Assembly: GCA_963747535.1 (NCBI GenBank)
Contig: CAVVFX010000006.1
Coordinates: 744,001-808,000 of the forward strand
Direction: 5' to 3'
Origin: CAVVFX01 sp963747535
GTDB lineage: Bacteria; Acidobacteriota; Terriglobia; Bryobacterales; Bryobacteraceae
DNA: 64,000 nt
A program made the translations under genes and the position numbers. Positions 7,804 through 17,391 of the stretch are shown piece after piece. The number at the start of each line of letters is the position of its first letter. Position 1 is the stretch's first letter. The notes below the pieces were generated by a model, which saw only the letters and a list, made by a program, of their open reading frames with translations, had not been told where the DNA came from and searched no databases.

Positions 7804-8963
7804 TAACTAGCGGTCAATGGGAGAAAGGGACGGATAGGCTCCAACTGCCTATCCAAATTGGGGAAGTCGACTACCGTGAGGGGAATGAACCAGAATTGGC
7901 AGCGGTGGATAATGTAGCTGTCACGCCCACTGGTGAGTGGTTATTTCTGCGTGGACCCTAAGCCCAGGACGAAGAGAGAAGCCAGGAGACTGGGAGCAGA
8001 ATGAGTCCCCCGCCGCCGGGCGACTCGAGCGAACAACCTTCTGGCGCTGTGTTGAATGAAGCCTATAATTCTTGAGCACGAAACGGAAAGCATATCGATT
8101 TCCTCCTGCAAAACTTTACCGCCCGCAACATATTTGACAAAGTCGCGTGTTCATCTGTCAGTCGCGCGCCTGTCATGTGCGCAGGGGACAAGACTGCCCC
8201 CTGTGGCCGCGCTATGCGATAAGTGCATCGATGCGTGTAAGCGAGTTACTGTCGAAGCCCCGCATCAAGACCGCCGTCGATGGCGAACTCGCTTCCATCA
8301 ACCCGACCGGCGGGTTCGAAATCGTGCGTGCATCTGTGCACAAGCCACAACCACTCTCCCATTACTCACTATTGAATCCCCAGCTATACTTACTTCCGAT
8401 ATCGCGCCCAAACGAGCAAATCACACGCGTTTTTCCGTATTCCGATGCACAACCTGACCAAAACCTGCGAACACCGCAATCTGTCGCAGCACGTGCCGCA
8501 GCATCGGGTTGTCATTGATCTGATATCCAGCAAATTCTGCCAGCCCATCTGCCTCTGCCAATTGGCGCAGCTTGCCTGCCTGGAACCTTCCGACGAGGCT
8601 GGGGGACGTTCGGTGGCCCCGGCGTGCCCCATGACCGCCGCGTCACTGCGCGTCGGGCGAGGCGGCGAACGCGGGATCGCCGCATGGGCGGAAAGCAGAT
8701 GTCTTCGGGCCGCGGCGTCCCGCGCGAGGAACGGGGACGGAAGGTGTTGCACAAAGGACAAGACTTCATCATTGCCGGAAGCCTGCCCAGACAACGGCCC
8801 TGCAACGCGCCGCGTTGACCACGGCCGGATGCAAAATTCGGGCATCATTCACGAACGGCAGGCAATCGCTGTTTTTCGTCGACGGCGCGACTACCGTTCT
8901 CGTCGAGAGATGTACGCGCTATTCCAGAATGCCACGGAGTGGTGGGGCTCTGTGGGACTGCGG
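7804..8963. other. decayed region, no intact gene
   Basis: No frame here has a convincing start, ribosome binding site and family match. Three weak remnants can be seen. On the plus strand, at about 7812-7962, a frame reads QIGEVDYREGNEPELAAVDN and ends VAVTPTGEWLFLRGP before a stop, as a C-terminus would. Around 8230-8340 a plus-strand stretch reads LLSKPRIKTAVDGELAS. On the minus strand, at about 8590-8421, a frame reads KLRQLAEADGLAEFAGYQIN and ends AVFAGFGQVVHR before a stop. The longer frames across 8390-9212 have the arginine-rich composition of shadow frames. Confidence 0.5.
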
Positions 8964-9302
8964 TTACCGCAACTTGCCCTTTGCGGTGTTTCTTCTACGG
9001 ATTACAACTGCGGCCTCGTCCACCAATTCCTTGCTTCGTTGATACAGTTCGCGATATTTCTCGGACAGTTCGTGCGACGCATCGTCCACCAATTCTCCGC
9101 TGCGCTTGTACAGGTCTTCACACCGCTCGGCGAGTTCCTTGCTCGCATCGATAACGTAATCGGCAGCATCTTGTCCTTTACGGCGAAGAGTGCGGCGAGT
9201 TCGTTTACCTGACTCCGGCGCAACCAGCAGCGCCACGGCTGCACCGATCGCGGTTCCCAACAGGAAGAATGTTATCCGGTCTCCAGCTCTTATGTCCTTC
9301 AT
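8964..9302 (-). CDS. YtxH-domain protein
   Basis: The start is placed at ATG 9302, which follows GGGAG at 6 bases, rather than an upstream in-frame ATG without support. The 112-residue product begins MKDIRAGDRITFFLLGTAIG and continues AAVALLVAPESGKRTRRTLR: a single N-terminal membrane helix followed by the YtxH motif (LLAPxSGxxTR). The remainder is a long charged helix, with repeats of DLYKRSGELVDDASHELSEK, probably a coiled coil in the cytoplasm. Such proteins are linked to stress responses and the cell envelope, without a defined activity. No operon partner is visible. Confidence 0.85.
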   Translation of the reverse strand: MKDIRAGDRITFFLLGTAIGAAVALLVAPESGKRTRRTLRRKGQDAADYVIDASKELAERCEDLYKRSGELVDDASHELSEKYRELYQRSKELVDEAAVVIRRRNTAKGKLR

Positions 9303-9546
9303 GGTGTCTCCCGTAGCCGAATGAGAGTATCCTCCTCCCAAGCTTACTGCGTTTCGTGCGAGGCGTTACGCGATTACCTCGGCGAAAGGGCGACGGGAGA
9401 TAGCTCTCGCCTCCAGATACGCCTTGCGCGCCGGTCGTCGTTGATCTCAGCGGTGAGAATCCCAGAACGCGCTTTCGCGGATGCGGCGTTGGCGTGAACA
9501 TTGCCGCGGACGCAACTTAGGGCGAGGGAAAGTATGATTTCCGTCG

Positions 9547-9894
9547 TCAAGCCTTTCTCTCCGGCAAAGGCTCACTAATGAACGCGAGAAAATCCTCCCC
9601 CCAATGCGTGGCCTTTTTTGGGATCGGGCATCCGTCTCATATTCTGGTAGATCGGTTGTACAATCCGTGTGTTATTCAGTCGCTGAAGCATGATGAGTTG
9701 GGTTGAAACGAGGTCTCCCAAAGGGTGTTCGGGAGGGAGGGGATCGCAGCAGAAACCAGATTGTTCACGATCAACTTCTCATCACGCAAAACAATCGAAC
9801 CGACTCTACTCGGCGGCAGAAAATAGCTGGCCGGGTCGCCGAAAAAATGTAACAAGACAAGATGGGTTTCTGAAAATCGGTCCAGCAAGGACAT
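9547..9894 (-). pseudogene. frameshifted, N-terminally truncated protein of unknown function
   Basis: Three short minus-strand frames join into one protein-like sequence. The first is LLDRFSETHLVLLHFFGDPA (from about 9890) through NNLVSAAIPSLP. After a shift near 9725 comes LGDLVSTQLIMLQRLNNTRI through MRRMPDPKK. After a second shift near 9615 comes HWGEDFLAFISEPLPERKA and a stop at 9547. The LxxFxxxHLxxLxxFxDP opening and the LGxxFLxFIS ending recall a group of phage or mobile-element proteins, from memory only. Two frameshifts within 350 bases mark it as broken in this sequence. Confidence 0.5.
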
Positions 9895-9955
9895 AAACTG
9901 TCGCTGCCGGTTCGTCGGCTATCGGCGCCTGCATACCGCTATATAATCCAGGAAG

Positions 9956-10642
9956 ATGTTCCATTGGAACCGTCGCCAGTTCCTCTCGCGCACGGGAGCG
10001 GGACTTGGCGCTGGGCTCGCCGCAGCCCCCACTGCCGGCCAATCGGCCTCTCCGATTGACTTCCGGTACGCGCCCCTCTCGGGACAGACTGCCTTCTGCT
10101 TTCCGGACGACCCGGCCAAAAGCCCGGTAGGTGAACGCGGCGAATTGCGTTACGCTTTCGCCCAAGGCCGCTTTGAAACCGTTGTCGGCTTCTCCATGAC
10201 TGGTGTTGAGCCCGACGTGGTTGCGCGGCAGGCGTTGGAGTCGCCGGCGGTCCCCGTCGTACATACCCGGATCGACCGCTTCGAAGCGTTCCTGCACCTG
10301 ACTGCCTTCGCCACCAACTGCGCGTCAGAAGGACGTGTCGATAACGTCATCGTTGAAATCCACCCCCGAACGCGCGGCGTCATCCATGCCGGGCCGACCG
10401 TCACTGTAAGGTCGCGCCGTGTTGTTAAGGGCGAAGGCAATGCGTTTTACCTGGATTCCGATGGCGGACCGCTGCTCTTCGCAAGCAATCAGCCGTGTTC
10501 CGGACTCACCGGGCGGAAACGCGCATGGCGGATCGACTTTGAACGGGAGCCGGGACCCGCTCCCACTTCGGTGGTCTTGCCGCGTGGGTTGGCACCCGTC
10601 GATCCGGCGGTGCACAAGTGGAGCGCAACCTGGGCTGTCTGA
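9956..10642 (+). CDS. Tat-exported protein of unknown function
   Basis: A 228-residue protein with a textbook twin-arginine signal (NRRQFLSRTGAGLGAGLAAA, cleavage probably after APTAGQ), so it is exported folded, likely with a cofactor or as part of a complex. The mature part is beta-rich, with FDYRYAPLSGQTAFCFPDD-like features (here FRYAPLSGQTAFCFPDDPAK) and RVDNVIVEIHPRTRGVIHAG. No domain is recognised. It stops abruptly after WSATWAV; homologues may be longer, so a C-terminal truncation is possible. The ATG lacks a strong ribosome binding site (AGGAAG is nearby). Confidence 0.6.
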   Translation: MFHWNRRQFLSRTGAGLGAGLAAAPTAGQSASPIDFRYAPLSGQTAFCFPDDPAKSPVGERGELRYAFAQGRFETVVGFSMTGVEPDVVARQALESPAVPVVHTRIDRFEAFLHLTAFATNCASEGRVDNVIVEIHPRTRGVIHAGPTVTVRSRRVVKGEGNAFYLDSDGGPLLFASNQPCSGLTGRKRAWRIDFEREPGPAPTSVVLPRGLAPVDPAVHKWSATWAV

Positions 10643-10979
10643 TCGCTCTTCCGGCGTTTTTCGCGAGTATCGACTGGGTGGCACGTGACGGGTGCCTGCC
10701 CTCGATCGTGAACCATCATGCCGGACGCATAAGGCGTGAGGTCGCCGTCAAAGATCCAGCACAATCCACGCCGTCAATCGCATCGTTGAAGCGAAGGGCT
10801 GTTCTCGCCCAGGAATCGGTCTACCCTCCTGATCAGGCTAAGGGTGATCGTAGTTCCTCAGGTTCTGCTGGTCCAGGATCGTGAGTCGCGCTCGCCATCG
10901 CGCGAGATCTGCCGGGCTGCTGACGCCGGGAGGAAGGTCATCCATTACGCGTGTTTGACCTTACGATTAGAATTGAAAA
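10643..10979. other. intergenic stretch, no gene seen
   Basis: About 340 bases between the Tat protein and the TIR chimera. Open frames here show no recognisable motif and may include the decayed 3' part of the Tat-protein gene. Confidence 0.4.
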
Positions 10980-11617
10980 ATGCAGCCATTCACATTCTTC
11001 ATCAGTTACCGCCGAACACCGCGCCGATAGCTCTCCTGTTGAAGTACGAAATCGAAAAGCGCTTGCAATTCGTTCGCGTGTTCGTGGATGTGGAGAACCT
11101 GCGTGAAGGGGGCAATTTTCCCGACGGCATTAAACAGATGATCGGAAAGGCCCACGCCACGATCGCAATGGTCGATGAGATCCGTGCGGCAAGAAGCATC
11201 CCTCAGGTGCCGATGGAACGGATTTTCGAGATGGTGACGACGCGAGCCGCATCGATTCTTCGTCTGCCGGCAGCGAGCGGTGAGATACAGGAGCACGGTC
11301 CTGCCGATCTGGTCGCGGTCGCGGATCACGGGCAAAGTCCGGCAGACGCGCTGAATAACCTTATCCCGGACCTGATAATGATCGGAGGCCGGATTCGCCT
11401 GTTATCTCGTCGTCTTTCTATGATGCGAGATCTGCAACGGCACATCGCCGGAATGCAACGAATCTCGGTCCAACCCAGTGGAGAGTGGTTCGTGGATGTC
11501 AACGTCTCACTCCTTCACAAAGCCACAGCCGCAGTGTTGGGCCGGTGTTCCGCTTGGCTGGAAGGTGTGTATCGCTGTGATTCCGGTCATCAACACTTTG
11601 CCAGTCCTGGTAGTTAG
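10980..11617 (+). pseudogene. chimera: frameshifted TIR domain joined to an amidohydrolase C-terminus
   Basis: ATG 10980 opens MQPFTFFISYRR, the box-1 motif of TIR domains. After a one-base deletion near 11018-11022 the next frame continues NTAPIALLLKYEIEKRLQ, then VRVFVDVENLREGGNFPDGI and KQMIGKAHATIAMV, all TIR-like. At about base 11172 the character changes: DEIRAARSIPQVPMERIFEM, VTTRAASILRLPA, and HGPADLVAVADHGQ with LNNLIPDLIMIGGRIRLLS. This is the C-terminal end of a metal-dependent amidohydrolase, without its metal ligands. The TIR catalytic glutamate region lies beyond the breakpoint and is missing. This looks like a deletion fusion and is unlikely to be functional. Confidence 0.65.
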
Positions 11618-12594
11618 CCTCATACAGCCGCTGCAACTGTCGCTGCGTCATGTGCGATATCTGGCAGGGCACCAACGTAAACGCCTTGTCACGTGAAGAA
11701 TTGGAACGGCAGTTAACCAGCGTCGCGGGAATGAACGTTCAGTGGGTGGTTTTCACGGGGGGCGAGCCGCTGATGCATCCCGACATATTCCATCTTTGCG
11801 AAATCGCGAAGAGACTGGGCGCCCGAGTCACCATCCTCAGCACAGGTGTCCTGCTTGCCCGATTTGCGAACGAGATCATCGAGCACGTGGACGATGTAAT
11901 TGTTTCGCTCGACGGTCCGCCGAAGGTTCACGATCTGATTCGGCGTGTTCCGGGAGCATTTCAAGCCCTGGCTTCCGGTATCGAGAAAATGTTGGAGTTG
12001 AAGCCCGACTGCCGGATCGGTGGCCGCTGCACCGTTCAACAATCAAATTGTGAATCGCTGCTCGATACAGTTGGCGCCGCGCGCGAAATCGGACTGAGTT
12101 CAATATCTCTTCTTGCCGTGGACGTTCATAGCAACGCATTCAAGCGGCCTGGCGGGTTGAATCTGCTGCGACAGTCCGGGTTGGCCGTCAGCATGAAGCA
12201 GATTCCGCTTCTTGAATCTCAGATCGAAGCCATCATTGCCCAAGCACATTGCAGCGGGTTTGTCTTGGAGTCCGCCGCCAAGCTGAGAAGGATCGTACAC
12301 CATTTCCGGTGCTACTGGGATCTTGGAAAGTACATCGCGCCCGTCTGTAACGCTCCGTGGACCTCCGCAGTAATTGAGGCTGACGGCACAGTCCGCCCGT
12401 GCTTCTTTCATCGAAGCATCGGGAGCTTGAAATCAGGCGAGGAACTGAAGACCATCCTGAACGGTCCAGCCGCTCTCGAATTCCGCTCAACGCTGGATGT
12501 GGGCTCGAATCCACTGTGCCGTCAGTGCGTCTGTTCCTTGTACTGGGGCGATGGCAAGACGGCTCCGGTAAGTGACTCTTCTTCTCACGCCTGA
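11577..12594 (+). CDS. radical SAM protein with C-terminal auxiliary cluster, frameshifted near its start
   Basis: The long frame begins at ATG 11650, but that would cut into the active site. Upstream in the same frame lies CNCRCVMCDIW, the CxxxCxxC motif for the SAM-binding 4Fe-4S cluster, with no start codon before a TAG at 11611. The neighbouring frame from GTG 11577, after GGAAGG, supplies the expected N-terminus IPVINTLPVLVVSL, and a one-base shift near 11622-11625 joins them. Downstream are the radical SAM motifs FTGGEP and DVIVSLDG. Cysteines in CNAPW, RPCFFH and PLCRQCVC indicate a SPASM/Twitch-type auxiliary cluster. The substrate is unknown; the layout is like haem-biosynthesis and peptide-modifying enzymes. 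Confidence 0.75.
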
Positions 12595-12708
12595 CTTGTG
12601 GCTACCTGGTTTTAGCGAGACAGGTTCGTTGTGCCAGTAACAAAAAGTGTCCCGCCCGGAATAAACCGGACATCCGCTTAGTCTGGAACGTTCGAAGGGA
12701 CAATCAAA

Positions 12709-13671
12709 ATGCGAACCAACCGAAATACCCGCTCAATCGTTAACGATAACAATGAGGACGGCATCAACCGTCGAGGATTTCTGGAATGTATGAAATGGGC
12801 CGGCACTGGCGTCATCTGGACCGTCAGCAGCGGTATCCTGACATCCAAGGCGTTCAGCCAGAACATGAAGCCGGCGAAAGGAGAACTCCATTTCGTCCAG
12901 ATCAGCGACAGTCACATGGGCTTCAACAAGCCGGCCAACCCTGACGTTGGCGCAACCCTGCAGGCTGCCATCGCCAAAATCAACTCCCTGCCCGAGCAAC
13001 CTGAATTCATCATCCACACCGGGGACATCACGCATACGGCCAAGGCCGAAGAATTCGATACCTTTGCCGAACTGATCAAAAGTGCAAAAGCCAAACAGAC
13101 CTTCTTCGTCCCGGGCGAGCACGACACTGCGACCGACGACGGCAAACAGTATCTGCAACGCTATGGCAAGAACACTAGGGGACGAGGCTGGTACAGTTTC
13201 AACCACAAGGACGTTCATTTTGTCGGGATGTCCAATGTCGCTGTCATTGAAGGGATGGGGACGCTCGGCGCGGAGCAACTTCAGTGGCTTGAGGCGGATC
13301 TCAAGGCTCAGCCCACCAGTCGTCCCGTGGTCGTCTTCGCGCATATTCCGCTATGGTCCGTGTATCCCGAATGGGGATGGGGAACCGCGGATAGTGAACA
13401 GGCTCTTTCCTATCTCAAACGGTTTGGCTCCGTCGCCGTTCTGAACGGCCACATCCACCAGGTCATGCAGAAGGTGGAGGGCAACATGACCTTTCACACC
13501 GCTATGTCCACCGCTTTTCCGCAACCGGCCCCGGGCTCTGCCAAAAGCCCTGGCCCTATGAAGGTAGCTGACGACAAACTGAAAAGCGTTCTCGGCATCT
13601 CCAATGTCCATTCAGTGATGAACGATCACAGCCTGGCGGTGGTTGACTCGACGTTGGAACAGGCGGGCTGA
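12709..13671 (+). CDS. exported metallophosphoesterase (calcineurin-like, Icc/CpdA type)
   Basis: A 320-residue protein with a Tat-like signal (INRRGFLECMKWAGTGVIWT). All metallophosphoesterase blocks are visible: ISDSHMGF (DxH), HTGDITH (GD), VPGEHD (usually GNHD, here Glu replaces Asn), FAHIPLW and LNGHIHQ (GHxH). These bind two metal ions and hydrolyse phosphoesters; cyclic-nucleotide phosphodiesterases are the closest well-known relatives. The Asn-to-Glu change in the GNHD block affects a residue that usually binds a metal and may alter activity. The protein ends normally. The cytochrome c gene starts 16 bases downstream, so the two may be co-transcribed. Confidence 0.85.
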   Translation: MRTNRNTRSIVNDNNEDGINRRGFLECMKWAGTGVIWTVSSGILTSKAFSQNMKPAKGELHFVQISDSHMGFNKPANPDVGATLQAAIAKINSLPEQPEFIIHTGDITHTAKAEEFDTFAELIKSAKAKQTFFVPGEHDTATDDGKQYLQRYGKNTRGRGWYSFNHKDVHFVGMSNVAVIEGMGTLGAEQLQWLEADLKAQPTSRPVVVFAHIPLWSVYPEWGWGTADSEQALSYLKRFGSVAVLNGHIHQVMQKVEGNMTFHTAMSTAFPQPAPGSAKSPGPMKVADDKLKSVLGISNVHSVMNDHSLAVVDSTLEQAG

Positions 13672-13686
13672 TCTTCATCCACTCAT

Positions 13687-14088
13687 ATGAAGCCAGCTCA
13701 ACACATACGTCCTGCTGCCAGGAGGTTTGGCCCATGCGTAATAGTTCCCGGCCTCTTGGCTTTTCTCCTGTATCTCGGCATCGCCAGTGCGCAAACCACC
13801 GGCCGGCAGTCTTTCGAGAAGCGCTGCGGGGGCTGCCTCGCCGTGGATCGCGATAAGGAAGGACCGGCTCTGGCGGGAGTATACGGCCGAGCAGCCGGTT
13901 CCGTCGCATCGTTCCAATACTCTCCGGCATTGCAGAAGTCGAAACTTACGTGGACAAGCGAAACATTGGATAAGTGGCTAACTGATCCCGATAAGCTGGT
14001 CCCCAATAATGACATGAGCTTCTCCGTACCAAATGCGGACGAGCGCAGCGCCATCATCGCTTACCTCAAAGAAATCTCGAAGCAGTAA
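13687..14088 (+). CDS. class I cytochrome c-like protein lacking the haem-ligand histidine
   Basis: A 133-residue protein with a membrane or signal segment (VIVPGLLAFLLYLGIASAQ). The mature domain matches small c2-type cytochromes: FEKRCGGC, GPALAGVYGRAAGSV, FQYSPALQKSKLTWT, LDKWLTDPDKLVPNNDMSF and a C-terminal helix. The Met ligand region (NNDMSF) is present. The CxxCH motif reads CGGCL: Cys47 and Cys50 are kept, but His51 is Leu (codon CTC at 13837-13839, one base from CAC). Without that axial ligand, normal haem ligation should fail. It is either a damaged gene or a base error; the rest of the sequence is well conserved. It would donate or accept electrons in the periplasm. Confidence 0.8.
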   Translation: MKPAQHIRPAARRFGPCVIVPGLLAFLLYLGIASAQTTGRQSFEKRCGGCLAVDRDKEGPALAGVYGRAAGSVASFQYSPALQKSKLTWTSETLDKWLTDPDKLVPNNDMSFSVPNADERSAIIAYLKEISKQ

Positions 14089-14174
14089 AGAACCACTCAG
14101 CAGGACTCGCCGTTTATTTGGCCAAGTCCCGCGGAGCAACGGCTAATTCATACCACTTAAAAAGGAGTTTACAT

Positions 14175-15514
14175 ATGCAAAAAATTGCAAAGTATCTAGT
14201 TGGAATTTCGCTTGTCTGTCATCTTTCCGCCCAGGTCGAACCTACCGCAGGCCAGTGGAAAACTTGGGTCATTGCTTCCGGAAGCGCTCTGCGCCTCGGT
14301 CCGCCGCCGGCCGACGACATCACGGCTACGGAACTGGCATGGGTGAAGGAGTGCGTGAGCCAGCGAAACACCGCCACACTTCAAACAATTCAGTACTGGG
14401 ATGCAGGAGCACCGGCCTATCGATGGATGGGCATCGCCGTGAACGCCGTCGCCAACTCAGGGCTACCAACACCCCTGCAGACACGCGCCCTTGCGCTGGT
14501 TGCCGCGGCGATCTCGGATGCCACCATTGCTACCTGGGATTCCAAATACACCTATAATCGCCCGCATCCGAGCAACCTAGATCCCACGGTGGACCGGTAG
14601 TAGCCGTGCCACAGAGCCCGTCCTATCCGTCCGAACATGCCGCTACGGCAGGTGCGGCTGCGGCTGTTCTCTCTTATCTTTTTCCAGCGCAGGCCTCTTC
14701 GTTCGCTGACATGGCCGACCAGGCGGCAACGTCACGTGTGCAAGCCGGAGTAGCATTTCCGAGCGATGTGTTCGCCGGACTCGACCTCGGGCAGAGCGTA
14801 GGACAAGCCGTCATTGCGTACGCCCAAGCCGATGGCTCCAACCAGGTCTTCACCGGTTCCTTTCCAACGACACCCGGGGTGTGGAGCAGTCTCAATCCGG
14901 TCAGCCCTCTGGCGGGAAACTGGAAGACCTGGGTCCTGGCAACGGCTCAACAGTTCCGCCTCCCCGCGCCGCCTGCGTTTGGGTCTGATGCCGAAAACGC
15001 AAATTACGCCATGGACAAGAACCTGGTCACCAACAACACGACCAACCACTTGGCCTGGTTCTGGCAACCGGGCTTCTTCCAGCCGTGGCTGCAACAGGTG
15101 GATCTGGAGATGTTCCAGAATCATTTGGATCTCGACCCTCCGAGAGCGGCGCGAGCTTATGCGTATGAAACAATCGCACAGCATGACGCAACGCTCGCAT
15201 GTTGGGATACCAAGTACACCTATCTCGAACTGCGGCCGCCGCAGGCGGACCCTACCATCATTCCGCTGTTCGCCTTGCCACAACACCCCGGATTTCCCTC
15301 CGGACACGCTTGCGCATCGGGCGCGTCGGCCGCAATTATGTCGTATCTATTTCCCGCCGACCAGCAACTCTTGACCTCCATGGCAAACGACGCGGGGAAC
15401 TCCACCTTCGACGCTCTGATCCACACTTCTTTCGATGTTAGCCAGGGGCTTGCTCAAGGAAGCCAGGTCGGATCGACGATTGTCAGCCGCGCGCAGACCG
15501 ACGGCGCGAATTGA
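14175..15514 (+). pseudogene. tandem PAP2 / vanadium haloperoxidase-like protein, one frameshift
   Basis: ATG 14175 follows AAAGGAG and a signal peptide (MQKIAKYLVGISLVCHLSAQ). The first frame stops at 14600 after RPHPSNLDPTVDR; the next frame continues VVAVPQSPSYPSEHAATAGA without a gap in family sequence, so one base is missing near 14597. The whole is two similar halves of about 220 residues. Each opens AGxWKTWV and has WDxKYTY and a P(S/G)xPSxH motif (PSYPSEH; HPGFPSGH). The end motif SDVFAGLDLG or FDVSQGLAQG follows. Lys, Arg and His ligands of the vanadate/phosphate pocket are partly conserved. If intact it would be a periplasmic haloperoxidase or acid phosphatase. Confidence 0.75.
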
Positions 15515-15702
15515 TTTACCACAGCTGGTTCGTGGGGCAGGAAGCCATCTTGCCCCACAACACTGGCCATAGAAAAGAGCAGTCACTTATGACGCACTGT
15601 TTTAATTCTCTTCAATCATTCACTCCTAGTTTTTGTGATTGCAGTAACTTTTCACCGCCGTCTAGGGAATAATTGTCCACTCCACAGAGTATCCGCAGGT
15701 AG

Positions 15703-16992
15703 ATGAAACCCTTAACTCCACGACAAAACATCCTCCTCTCACTGCTGGCCGCCACCCTAACGGTCGCGGCCGGCCTAATTGCGCAGAACGCTCCCACCGA
15801 AGCCCCAGCCGCTTTCGCTACTACTCCGTTGTCGGCTAACCTGACGCCCTCAAGCGTCAGCAACGGAATAGCCGAACCGGCCGGCGACACGTACTTGAGG
15901 GACCAGGCGGTATTTGAAGAGGTACACGACACGACCAATGGATTGGGTCCGGTCTTCAACGGTACATCCTGTGCCCAATGCCATCAAAACGCCGTTGACG
16001 GCTCCGCTAGCCAGTTCACTGAGTTGCGAGTGGGACATCTGGATTCGAGCGGCAACTTCGTCAATCCGACTGTGCCGATCAATGACGGCATGAACAGTAT
16101 TACCGGCCGCTCTATCGTCAATGACCGGGCAATATGCGATACCGCCCAGGAACACGTCCCGAGCACCGAAACCATTCAGGGACGGCGGGCCGTACTCAAT
16201 ACGCTCGGCGATGGATTTGTCGAAGCGGTGCCCGATCAGACCCTGCTCGCCATTGCCGCCAGTCAACCTACCCAAACCAACGGCCTGATTCACGGAGAGG
16301 CGATCGTGATCCCAATCCTGGAGAGTCCGGGAAACACCATGCTCGGACGTTTCGGCTGGAAAGACCAGCAGCCGACGGTCCTTTCATTCGTTGGAGATGC
16401 CTATTTGAACGAGATGGGCGTGACCAATCGGCTTCGCCCGACGGATGTCACAACCGTGTGTAAGACGACCACCGATCCGGAAGATGTACCTGACAGCATC
16501 GGCCTCGCGAACATCGATCATTTCGCCCAATTCATACGCGGCACACAGGCTCCGCCCCGCGACGCCGTGCTCGCAGCAACCTCAGACGCCCAGGCCGGAG
16601 GCCAGCTTTTCTCGCAGATTGGGTGCGGCATCTGCCATGTGTCGAGCCTCGTTACCGCGCCGGCGGGAACAGTGATCAACGGGGGCGCCTACACCATCCC
16701 CGCCGCCATCGGAAATATGATCATTCATCCGTACGGCGACTTTTTAATGCATGACATCGGTACGGGCGACGGCATCTACCAGGCCGGTCCGACGGACACG
16801 GCCTATAAGCTTCGGACGGCGCCCCTATGGGGATTGCATATCAAATCCCGCTATATGCATGATCTGGAGTCGCTCACATTGCAGGACGCCATCAAACGCC
16901 ACGGCGGTGAAGCATCTCATGTCGTGCACCAATTCAATCATTTGACGCCTGTCGAGCGGCAACAATTGATCACGTTCCTCCAATCGCTTTGA
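15703..16992 (+). CDS. DUF1111 di-haem oxidoreductase (DHOR)
   Basis: A 429-residue exported protein (signal segment near residues 10-28). Two c-type haem motifs are present: CAQCH at about residue 91 and CGICH in the C-terminal half. Family sequences include GPVFNGTSCAQCHQN, NTLGDGFVEAVPDQTLLAIA, RFGWKDQQPTVLSFVGDAY, LYRTAPLWG-like LRTAPLWGL, and SRYMHDLESLTLQDAIKRH. These define the DUF1111 (PF06537) thiol-oxidoreductase/di-haem group, related to MauG/CcpA peroxidases, acting in the periplasm. Length is normal. It is often found near iron- or copper-related exported genes; here it follows the PAP2-type protein and the small cytochrome, possibly as part of one electron-transfer module. Confidence 0.9.
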   Translation: MKPLTPRQNILLSLLAATLTVAAGLIAQNAPTEAPAAFATTPLSANLTPSSVSNGIAEPAGDTYLRDQAVFEEVHDTTNGLGPVFNGTSCAQCHQNAVDGSASQFTELRVGHLDSSGNFVNPTVPINDGMNSITGRSIVNDRAICDTAQEHVPSTETIQGRRAVLNTLGDGFVEAVPDQTLLAIAASQPTQTNGLIHGEAIVIPILESPGNTMLGRFGWKDQQPTVLSFVGDAYLNEMGVTNRLRPTDVTTVCKTTTDPEDVPDSIGLANIDHFAQFIRGTQAPPRDAVLAATSDAQAGGQLFSQIGCGICHVSSLVTAPAGTVINGGAYTIPAAIGNMIIHPYGDFLMHDIGTGDGIYQAGPTDTAYKLRTAPLWGLHIKSRYMHDLESLTLQDAIKRHGGEASHVVHQFNHLTPVERQQLITFLQSL

Positions 16993-17391
16993 AACGGTTG
17001 CTCAACCGCCCCTTCGTGCGTCCCGGGAGTAGTCGTATCGCAAGAAAATCTGAATCGCTGAAATATTCTCCCAGAGATCGCGGAATACGCCTTCAAAATT
17101 CCCCCTGGCGTCCTCGTAGCCCGCGTCGGGGCGGTTTAATTCCGGCCGCGGCGTTCGTTCGATTTGTGGAGAATGCCTTTCGGTTAACGTATCGGGTGCG
17201 CGTCTCCGGCCGCGAGTCGCGGCGCGTTGAAGTTATCGCCGCGGATGCGCCCACATGTCCTTCGCGGCGAAGGGAACCGAATGCTCTAGACTAGTCCAGC
17301 GCGTCGATCAATAACAACTCTTCTACGACCATGGTAGGGTGACATTCCCATTACGGCTGCCGTTTTTAGCCTAACGAAATGAGCTGAAGGA

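Noticed and set aside
8222..8345. Possible diacylglycerol-kinase-like C-terminal fragment (AVDGELASINPTGGFEI)
   Set aside because: Only a loose VDGE-type resemblance over a very short stretch; not enough to call.
8445..9212. 255-residue plus-strand open frame across the YtxH gene
   Set aside because: Overlaps the well supported YtxH gene on the opposite strand, is rich in Arg/Cys/Leu as shadow frames are, and has no motif or ribosome binding site.
16989..17294. 101-residue frame after the DUF1111 gene
   Set aside because: Overlaps the DUF1111 stop, is Arg/Pro-rich without a motif, and lacks a ribosome binding site.
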